From assembly GCA_030064795.1 (NCBI GenBank), contig JASJEI010000381.1, positions 1 to 6,551 on the forward strand: a stretch of DNA of 6,551 nucleotides, written 5' to 3'. Position 1 is the first letter of the stretch; each line of letters starts with the position of its first letter. The translations under genes and the position numbers were made by a program. Shown here in pieces: positions 1 to 5,784 of this stretch. The notes under the pieces were generated by a model that saw only the letters and a list, made by a program, of their open reading frames with translations, was not told the DNA's origin and ran no database searches. Origin of the DNA: Pleurocapsa sp. MO_226.B13. GTDB lineage: Bacteria > Cyanobacteriota > Cyanobacteriia > Cyanobacteriales > Xenococcaceae.

Positions 1-2330
1 AAGAGCGATGCGAACAACTCGGTTTTAATTTCTGTATTCGTACAAATTCCGAAATTGATTGGACTAAATATCGAAATTTAAAATATTTGGGCAAATATTT
101 AGATGGATATCTCAATCGACAATATGTTGTTGATGAAGAAATTCAAGACCATATTAAGGAAGTGGTTGAGAGTCATCCAGGTATTAGCATCAGTCAACTA
201 TTAGAGAAAATAGAATTGGGAACAATTGACGATCTTAATGCCCTAATAGCCACCGAAAAGATTTATGTCGATCTTAGTGCTGTTTCTCTTACCGAACAGA
301 AAAAAGTAAAAGTTTTCAGAGATGAAGCTACTGCTCAAGCTTATATAACTGCCAGTAATAACTACAGTCAACCCATAAACAGTAGCTTGCAAACTGTAGA
401 TATTGAGGTGGGTTCGTCCTTTTTACTGGATGGCAAATGCTTGACTGTAGATCATTTGGGTGACAGTAAAATCATCCTGAGCGGACAAGAAGGATTAGTC
501 CGTTGGACGCATCGGCAATTTCAACAGTTGCTTGAATTAGGAGAAATTACTAATCTTCAGACAGAAGAAACAGACGACATAAGTTCGATAGTCAATGAAT
601 ATTTCAATTCAGCTAGTCCTCAAGCTTTAGCCGAAGCAAATCGACGCTACAGCATTCTTGAACCTTATCTCAAAGAACAACTTTCTCCACCACCCGAATT
701 AGATACTCCGAAAAGAACCATTAGGCATTGGAATAAAAAATACAAAGAAGCTCAACAAGAATACGGCTGTGGTTTAATTGGACTAATTCCCAAAAGAAAG
801 GGCAATCCAACATCGAGATATTCGGCGGAAGATTTGGCTTTTGTCGATGAAATAATTGACAAAGAATATGAAAGTTTCAAGCAGAAGAAGGTTTGGGCTG
901 TATATGAAGTTTTAAAAGCCAGATGGCAAGAATCTAAGCGTATTTCTCCAGTACCCAGTCACACTTTTCTATATCAAAGGATCAAAAACCGTCCCAAACA
1001 CAAAACTGTCAGAAAGCGTAAAGGCTCTCGCGCTGCTAACAATTTTTTAGGTCCTTGGTTAATAGAAAACACTACGCCTCGTCACGGCGATCGCCCTCTG
1101 GAAATTGTTCATATTGACCATACAGAACTGGAGGTTGAGTGTATTTGTCCTGATAGTGGCGAGAAGTTAGGTAGACCTTGGGTAACGGCAATGATTGATG
1201 CCTACAGTCGTCGTATTTTATCTGTTTACCTAACGTTTGATGCTCCCAGCTATCGTTCCTGCATGATGTCGTTGCGGATTTGCGTGCAGAGATTTAAACG
1301 CTTCCCTGAATGGATTGTGGTAGATAATGGCAAGGATTTTAAAAGCACTTATTTTGATACTCTCTTAGCTCGATTTGAAGCTAGTAAAAAACATCGTCCC
1401 AAAGATGTCCCCAAATTTAGCTCGATTGTCGAACGCTGGTTTCGCACTACTGAGACTGAGTTCTTTAACAATTTGCGGGGTAATACTCAAATAATGAAGG
1501 AAGTACGTTTGGTTAAAAAACAGAACAATCCTAAAAATTTAGCAGTTTGGGAATTAGACGAACTATACGACTACTTTGTTAATGGTTACTGCTATGGAGT
1601 TTACGATCGCAAGAAACACCCAGCCTTAGAAGGAATGTCCCCCCAGCAAGCCTTTGAATTTGGTATCGCTAAAACTGGTTCTCGCCCCCATCAGGCGATT
1701 AAATATGACGAGCAGTTTAAAATCTTAACTATGCCTTCAACTCAAAAAGGTACTGCCAAAGTACAGCCGAGTAAGGGAGTTCGGATTAACCGCATTGATT
1801 ATTGGTCGGATGAATTTTATACAGTGGAAAACCAAGACATTCCTATTCGCTACGATCCTTTTGATTATGGTATTGCTTATGCTTACGTCAACAATCGCTG
1901 GACTAAGTGCATTTCCAATTACTACACGAGATTTGAGGGCTATTCCGAACGTGCGGTAAAAATAGCAACCACCCTCATTCACAGGAAAAAGAAACTTCAC
2001 AACCAAAGAATTTATGCCAGCGTGAGTGAGATTGTTAATTTACTCAAGAATGCTGAAGAATATGAAGACTTACAACTGCAACTTAAGCGCGATCGCTCTA
2101 CTCAAAGAGTTCGCGATCTGATTGAAGGTAATTCGATCGCTGTAAATGAATCTACATCTAATAGGCAACAGCGTAATGCTCCAATGATAACTTCTGAAGA
2201 TGATTTGGAAGATCTTGAAGATTCTGAACTTGACGAATTCGCTGAAGATGAATTTTTAGAAGATGACCTCGGCGAACCAAGTAATGATTCGGAGCTTGTT
2301 AAAGCTTATGCTGATAACGAATTATGGTAA
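1..2330 (+). CDS. tnsAB: TnsA-TnsB fusion transposase, 5' partial
   Basis: This is the heteromeric Tn7-type transposase as one polypeptide: TnsA cuts the 5' ends and TnsB cuts and joins the 3' ends. The frame is open from base 3 with no stop (775 visible codons). A TTG at base 87 could be mistaken for a start, but the 28 codons before it read as the end of a TnsA nuclease region (RTNSEIDW, then KYRNLKYL), so the true start is off-window. Numbering from base 87, residues 15-90 resemble the TnsA C-terminal winged-helix domain (ALIATEKIYVDL at 52-63). The TnsB part follows: DNA-binding helical domains about 165-320, then an RNase H-fold core with DDE residues D344 (HIDHT), D413 (VVDNG) and E449 (VERWF), then a beta-barrel and a basic helical region to about 670. 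The C-terminus is strongly acidic (about 704-736) and ends in a short tail that may dock on TnsC, as TnsB tails do. First gene of an operon with tnsC 6 bp downstream. All catalytic TnsB residues are intact. Confidence 0.95.
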   Translation, partial: ERCEQLGFNFCIRTNSEIDWTKYRNLKYLGKYLDGYLNRQYVVDEEIQDHIKEVVESHPGISISQLLEKIELGTIDDLNALIATEKIYVDLSAVSLTEQKKVKVFRDEATAQAYITASNNYSQPINSSLQTVDIEVGSSFLLDGKCLTVDHLGDSKIILSGQEGLVRWTHRQFQQLLELGEITNLQTEETDDISSIVNEYFNSASPQALAEANRRYSILEPYLKEQLSPPPELDTPKRTIRHWNKKYKEAQQEYGCGLIGLIPKRKGNPTSRYSAEDLAFVDEIIDKEYESFKQKKVWAVYEVLKARWQESKRISPVPSHTFLYQRIKNRPKHKTVRKRKGSRAANNFLGPWLIENTTPRHGDRPLEIVHIDHTELEVECICPDSGEKLGRPWVTAMIDAYSRRILSVYLTFDAPSYRSCMMSLRICVQRFKRFPEWIVVDNGKDFKSTYFDTLLARFEASKKHRPKDVPKFSSIVERWFRTTETEFFNNLRGNTQIMKEVRLVKKQNNPKNLAVWELDELYDYFVNGYCYGVYDRKKHPALEGMSPQQAFEFGIAKTGSRPHQAIKYDEQFKILTMPSTQKGTAKVQPSKGVRINRIDYWSDEFYTVENQDIPIRYDPFDYGIAYAYVNNRWTKCISNYYTRFEGYSERAVKIATTLIHRKKKLHNQRIYASVSEIVNLLKNAEEYEDLQLQLKRDRSTQRVRDLIEGNSIAVNESTSNRQQRNAPMITSEDDLEDLEDSELDEFAEDEFLEDDLGEPSNDSELVKAYADNELW

Positions 2331-2336
2331 ACAATT

Positions 2337-3452
2337 ATGAAAAAAGAACGTCCTTTCAATTCAAATTTATTAAAAAATCCTACAAAAGCAAAACTGCAAT
2401 ATTTTCGGGATGTTATCGTTCCTCACCGTAATATTAAACAGATATTGGATTTGCTGCTCAAAAATGCTATAGAACCAGATGATGCTTCTGTATATTTAGT
2501 TTTTGGCGTTACAGGAGTTGGTAAAACTCGACTAATGCAGGAATTTCAGAAACGTCTAGTCAAACATTTCATGGATGAGTTAATAGAAAATCCTGGAAGC
2601 CTAATCGTAGGTGGAATTGAGGTTGATAGTGCCGAGGGAGGAAAATTTAATTATTCTGATTACTATATTCAAGTTCTCGAAGCACTTAGAGAAGTGTTAA
2701 TAGACTACAAGATCACCTACGACATTGATAGTGCAGAACAGTCAGATGCTGATGCGTTGTTGGGAACATTTGAAAGCAAGAGTTCTAAAGCTTTGCGTCG
2801 TGCAATGAAAAAAGTTTTTATCAATCGGGAAGTCAAAGCTTTTACCTTAGATGAAGCTCAACATTTGTTTGACGTTGCAGGAGGAAAACAAAGAAAGATT
2901 CAAATGAACTGGCTGAAATCAATTGCTAATAAGACTCAAACAATTCACGTTTTGTTTGGCACTTACGAATTGCTTGATTGTCAAGGGGAAAATGGACAAA
3001 TAGGGAGACGAAGTGAAGATTTTCACCTTGCCAGATATCACATTGGCAAAAAGTCAGATCGTGACGAATACAAAAAAGTGATTAAAACCTTGCAACGTCA
3101 TCTACCTGTTTCCTCACAACCTGATTTAGAAAAATATGCAGATTACTTTATGGAGTACTCTCTCGGTTGCGTAGGTATTCTTAAAAGCTGGTGGTATCGC
3201 TCTCTGAAAAATGCTCTTGATGATAATGCCAAAACATTAAGACTCAAAGACTTCAAAGCCAAAGAACTATCTTCAGGCAGACGCAAACAAATTGAAGTAG
3301 AGGCAATAAAAGGTGAAGAGAAATTTGCACGACTTCACAAGCAAGAAAACTATGATTTTTCGAGACTACAGCAGGAGAAATCACCTTCTCAAAAGCGAGA
3401 ATCTAAAAACGTTGCAGAACGAGATCCTAAACGAGATCCCGTAGGAATTTAA
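2337..3452 (+). CDS. tnsC: TnsC AAA+ ATPase, transposition regulator
   Basis: TnsC-family ATPase (371 aa) that assembles on DNA at the chosen target and links the target-selection adaptor to the TnsAB transposase. Walker A is GVTGVGKT at residues 57-64. Walker B is FTLDEAQ at 169-175, with D172 and E173. A sensor-1-like strand, VLFGTYEL, lies at 205-212 and is followed by GRRSEDF (223-229), a likely arginine-finger region. The last 60 or so residues are charged, lysine/arginine-rich and probably disordered, ending in ERDPKRDP; such tails in TnsC proteins often contact partners (inference). The ATG lies 6 bp after the tnsAB stop and has no clear Shine-Dalgarno sequence, so translational coupling to tnsAB is likely. 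Length and motif order are ordinary for Tn7/CAST TnsC, and there is no sign of inactivation. Confidence 0.95.
   Translation: MKKERPFNSNLLKNPTKAKLQYFRDVIVPHRNIKQILDLLLKNAIEPDDASVYLVFGVTGVGKTRLMQEFQKRLVKHFMDELIENPGSLIVGGIEVDSAEGGKFNYSDYYIQVLEALREVLIDYKITYDIDSAEQSDADALLGTFESKSSKALRRAMKKVFINREVKAFTLDEAQHLFDVAGGKQRKIQMNWLKSIANKTQTIHVLFGTYELLDCQGENGQIGRRSEDFHLARYHIGKKSDRDEYKKVIKTLQRHLPVSSQPDLEKYADYFMEYSLGCVGILKSWWYRSLKNALDDNAKTLRLKDFKAKELSSGRRKQIEVEAIKGEEKFARLHKQENYDFSRLQQEKSPSQKRESKNVAERDPKRDPVGI
3443..3446 (+). promoter_or_regulatory. Ribosome binding site of tniQ
   Basis: AGGA lies 8 bases before the tniQ ATG, inside the last codons of tnsC. It supports ATG 3455 as the start and an overlapping translational arrangement of tnsC and tniQ. 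Confidence 0.55.
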
Positions 3453-3454
3453 AA

Positions 3455-4498
3455 ATGTCAGAGCGAAATAATATTTATACCGAGCTTTGGAGTCCACAAG
3501 CACTTGAAATTCGACCCTGTAGCCGTTTATTCTCCCTAAAGCCTATTGGTATAGGAACTTCTGTTACAGAGAGTTTGAGCAGTTATTTATGTCGATTAGC
3601 TGCCGAGCATTGTGTCTCGCTACAAAAACTCGTTACTCAAGAAATTTCATCTTTAATAATAGATCGCCAACGCGAGCAGAATTCGGCAAGCCGAAGTATC
3701 AGTAGCATTTTTGGCAATAGCGATGCCAAGCCAGCTATTAATGGCATGAGAAATATGACGAGATCGCTCGTCACTATTTTAGAACAATTAACTCTACGCC
3801 AAGATCTACGCTATATATCCTGTTTGACTTATCAGGGAGTAATTAGAGATAGAAGCTTATTCCGCCAGCACAAAGCTTGGTGTCCTCAATGCTTTGTGCA
3901 GCGAAAACAAGAGAAACAGATAGTTTATGAACCCCTATTATGGTCTTTCAAAGACGTAAATTACTGCCTTCAACACAATTGCCAATTAAGCGATCGCTGT
4001 CCTCATTGCGATTCTCCTCAAAAAGCGATCGCCAATCATTCCCGCTTGGGTTATTGCGACAAATGTAAACAATGGCTGAGTAATAACCTTAACAACGAAG
4101 TGGAAATAATAGATAAAGAATGCCAAATCGTGACAGGAATTGGAGAATTAATTGCTGCCACGCCAGAGCTAGATTCTCCACCTGCTTTGCCAGACGTGAT
4201 TCAAAAACTAAAACTGATTCAATTTTCTTTCGAGCGATCGCTCAGACAGGACCTAACTCAGTTTGTTGCTTTAGGAAAAGTTTTAGAACAGTTGAAGATT
4301 GCGATCTTACAACACCCAGATAAGCCTCTTAATCTAGTTAATCTAATAATCCCAGTATGTAATTCAGCTAATGTATCTATTGCTCAATTTTTTAAAGAAG
4401 ATATCTCAGGTATAAGCAAGATACTCAACATTAATTTCAACAGTCAGAGCCAAAAGACGAGCCGTACATCATCCCTCGCTTCAATGTTTAATCTCTAA
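3455..4498 (+). CDS. tniQ: TniQ family target-selection adaptor
   Basis: TniQ/TnsD-family protein (347 aa) that connects a target-recognition module to TnsC. The N-terminal TniQ domain shows the usual signature around residues 30-58 (PIGIGTSVTESLSSYLCRLA, then EHCVS). Two zinc-binding sites are visible: CPQC (143-146) paired with CLQH (171-174), and CPHC (182-185) paired with CDKC (201-204). About 140 further residues follow and end in a polar tail. The protein is shorter than TnsD proteins that bind a fixed attachment site directly (commonly 450 aa or more, from general knowledge). This favours a TniQ that works with Cascade, in keeping with the CRISPR array 66 bp downstream. Its place directly after tnsC is also where a tnsD often sits, so a TnsD-like role is not excluded. 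The start is ATG, 2 bp after the tnsC stop. Confidence 0.92.
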   Translation: MSERNNIYTELWSPQALEIRPCSRLFSLKPIGIGTSVTESLSSYLCRLAAEHCVSLQKLVTQEISSLIIDRQREQNSASRSISSIFGNSDAKPAINGMRNMTRSLVTILEQLTLRQDLRYISCLTYQGVIRDRSLFRQHKAWCPQCFVQRKQEKQIVYEPLLWSFKDVNYCLQHNCQLSDRCPHCDSPQKAIANHSRLGYCDKCKQWLSNNLNNEVEIIDKECQIVTGIGELIAATPELDSPPALPDVIQKLKLIQFSFERSLRQDLTQFVALGKVLEQLKIAILQHPDKPLNLVNLIIPVCNSANVSIAQFFKEDISGISKILNINFNSQSQKTSRTSSLASMFNL

Positions 4499-4564
4499 AT
4501 TTAACAAAACATAAGGGATATAATATGGACAGAAGCTTGCAATTGATAAACTATAGCTTTCTCA
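4499..4564. other. Short spacer between tniQ and the array
   Basis: AT-rich, non-coding 66 bp between the tniQ stop and the degenerate end of the array. It holds a perfect TATAAT on the plus strand (4519-4524) without a convincing -35 box, and a weak imperfect inverted repeat (AGAAGCT near 4531, AGCTTTCT at 4555-4562). That repeat might serve as a terminator where tniQ and array transcripts meet, but it lacks a clear U-tract. No gene is seen. Confidence 0.4.
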
Positions 4565-4600
4565 GAAAGTAACGCCTAAAGACATTTAACTATGATGCAG
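4565..4600 (-). repeat. Degenerate terminal CRISPR repeat
   Basis: This repeat differs from the other four at five of 36 positions: three in the first six bases on the plus strand (GAAAGT instead of GTGAGC), one at 4582 (G to A) and one at 4591 (C to T). Read on the minus strand, the handle becomes TTACTTTC instead of TTGCTCAC. The change at 4582 turns a G-C stem pair into a G-U wobble, so the hairpin survives. Read on the plus strand, the same change gives a C-A mismatch. Atypical repeats at the leader-distal end are known in CASTs, where they are associated with guides for the attachment site. Confidence 0.85.
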
Positions 4601-4887
4601 ACAAAATAGGGACTACTCCAGTCTGGGTGAAGCAGGTGAGCAACGCCTAAAGGCATTTAACCATGATGCAGAAAAGCCTTTTGGACTCATTACCGAGGAG
4701 GGGATTTGTGAGCAACGCCTAAAGGCATTTAACCATGATGCAGAGAACCCCCCACTGCTGTTTGTTGTAAATAAAAATGTGAGCAACGCCTAAAGGCATT
4801 TAACCATGATGCAGAAATCAGAAATATAACTATAAACGCTTAGCAATGCATGTGAGCAACGCCTAAAGGCATTTAACCATGATGCAG
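4565..4887 (-). CRISPR. Type I-B CAST CRISPR array, 5 repeats and 4 spacers
   Basis: Five 36-bp repeats lie at 4565-4600, 4636-4671, 4708-4743, 4779-4814 and 4852-4887. The last four are identical; on the plus strand they begin GTGAGCAACG, contain GCCTAAAGGC and end CCATGATGCAG. Spacers are 35, 36, 35 and 37 bp (4601-4635, 4672-4707, 4744-4778, 4815-4851). The minus strand is proposed as the transcribed strand. In that direction the repeat RNA forms the stem UGCC-UUUA-GGCG and leaves exactly 8 bases (UUGCUCAC) as the 5' handle, as expected for Cas6 processing, while the plus direction would leave about 14. The degenerate repeat is then at the leader-distal end, and the array follows cas5 in the same direction. 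The short, nearly uniform array fits CASTs, which typically lack adaptation genes. crRNAs would load into the Cascade encoded to the right. Confidence 0.95.
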
Positions 4888-5137
4888 GGCAGTCTCTGAA
4901 ACCCATATTTGGCAATAGCTGAGAATCAGAAATGCAAGCACCTCATCTAAAACACTGCAAATTAAGCTCACCACTATATAATAAAGAATCTTTTGATGGC
5001 TAAAACTCTTTATTTACAAAGCTTTAGCAAAATGCAAGGATCTCCTTGAAACAAAAAATAGCTGTGTTGACTAATAGTTATAGCTTTCAGCGTTTTTTAT
5101 CCTATAAAACTGTTCCACAATCAGAGGTGCTTGCATT
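4888..5137 (-). promoter_or_regulatory. Probable CRISPR leader between cas5 and array
   Basis: About 250 bp of AT-rich DNA without a supported gene separates the first intact repeat from the cas5 stop. If the array is read on the minus strand, this is its leader and should contain its promoter, unless the array is co-transcribed with the cas operon. No confident -35/-10 pair could be identified. An AT-rich stretch at 4975-4984 (minus strand TTATTATATA) is the best -10-like candidate. A weak hairpin lies at 4999-5028 (GCTAAA with TTTAGC, CTTT with AAAG). The region also contains the 16-bp inverted repeat and the repeated AAATGCAAG motif annotated separately. Confidence 0.55.
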
Positions 5138-5139
5138 TC
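4929..5139. repeat. 16-bp inverted repeat bounding leader region
   Basis: GAAATGCAAGCACCTC at 4929-4944 is repeated exactly in inverted orientation at 5124-5139, enclosing 179 bp. The right arm overlaps the first two bases (TC, plus strand) of the cas5 stop triplet. The inner 9-mer AAATGCAAG occurs a third time at 5030-5038, in the same orientation as the left arm and exactly 100 bp from it. Possible explanations are operator sites for a regulator, a long-range stem in the leader transcript, or the ends of a small non-autonomous element. Five bases flanking each side (AATCA, ATTCA) match at four of five, so a clean target duplication is not shown. Confidence 0.75.
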
Positions 5140-5770
5140 ATTCAGTTTGAATTACCGTCCAAGAATTATCGGGTGGTGTTTTGCAGTCTAGTTCCTCAAG
5201 AGAATAACGCTGCCATCTAGTTCCTCTCGAACCCACATGGTCAACCCAGTAAGGTAAAGTAATTCTACCCGTGTTGTCTTGTACTAACCATTGCTTAGGC
5301 TGACTTAAATGACGTTCTGAAGCTGATCTCACAGAATTAACCAAGTCGTTACTTTCTCCTAAATAAAGACAGCCAAAACGTTTAATAGAAGCAGGATTAA
5401 CTTTCGCTTGCTCGATTCTGTCCACAAGAGTTGGTTTTACTACTTCTGGGGATGATTCCACCCAAACAATAAATCTGATATCCGTTAAAATTTCCTGATG
5501 TTCGACAGTAATGTTTCTTCGATGACCATAGTCTTTTTCCTTAAAACGTCTCATCTTTCTCAGTAAAGAAGACTTTTGTGGTTGAGACAACATGGCTATT
5601 GCCAGTCTTACTCCACAATGTCTTTGAGCATTAGTTTCCCCCACTAGCGACAACAACATTCCGTAAATCGTGGAAGGGGGAGGAACATAGTAAGTTTTAC
5701 CATATTCTCTACTTCGTGAGATACGAAAAGTAGCACAGGGGACGTGAACATATAAGGAGATTAGATTCAT
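5138..5770 (-). CDS. cas5: Cas5, type I-B (DevS-like) Cascade subunit
   Basis: Cas5 (210 aa) is the Cascade backbone subunit that caps the crRNA 5' handle and contacts Cas8. The N-terminus shows the family's first RRM-like strand (LYVHVPCATFRI, residues 6-17), followed by REYGKTYYVPPPSTIYGMLL (21-40), with SLVGE just after, the hallmark of the DevS-like Cas5 seen in type I-B. A basic stretch (RKMRRFKEK, 71-79) fits RNA contact (inference). The ATG start lies 14 bp after the cas7 stop, with no strong Shine-Dalgarno sequence. It is probably the last cas gene of the operon, since the array follows in the same direction. The stop codon lies within the right arm of a 16-bp inverted repeat. The length is ordinary and no damage is seen. 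Confidence 0.93.
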   Translation of the reverse strand: MNLISLYVHVPCATFRISRSREYGKTYYVPPPSTIYGMLLSLVGETNAQRHCGVRLAIAMLSQPQKSSLLRKMRRFKEKDYGHRRNITVEHQEILTDIRFIVWVESSPEVVKPTLVDRIEQAKVNPASIKRFGCLYLGESNDLVNSVRSASERHLSQPKQWLVQDNTGRITLPYWVDHVGSRGTRWQRYSLEELDCKTPPDNSWTVIQTE

Positions 5771-5784
5771 TTTTTGGCTTGAAG

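Noticed and set aside
1737..2006. 89-codon open frame on the minus strand
   Set aside because: It lies wholly inside tnsAB on the opposite strand, shows no recognisable domain and has no sensible context; a shadow of the real gene.
4120..4323. 67-codon open frame on the plus strand
   Set aside because: It lies inside tniQ in another frame, has a composition rich in R, C and S with no motif, and is a shadow frame.
4519..4524. Perfect TATAAT as a plus-strand promoter for the array
   Set aside because: There is no acceptable -35 box at 16-18 bp, the surrounding DNA is AT-rich, and the hairpin and degenerate-repeat evidence favours minus-strand transcription of the array.
4601..4635. Spacer 4601-4635 as a tRNA-gene fragment
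   Set aside because: CAST homing guides often match tRNA genes, but I could not place this sequence convincingly in a tRNA arm pattern, so no target is claimed.
4888..4954. A fifth spacer and sixth repeat to the right of the array
   Set aside because: Only a few bases near 4919 (TGAG, AATC) resemble the repeat start; the rest of the repeat does not align, so the array is taken to end at 4887.
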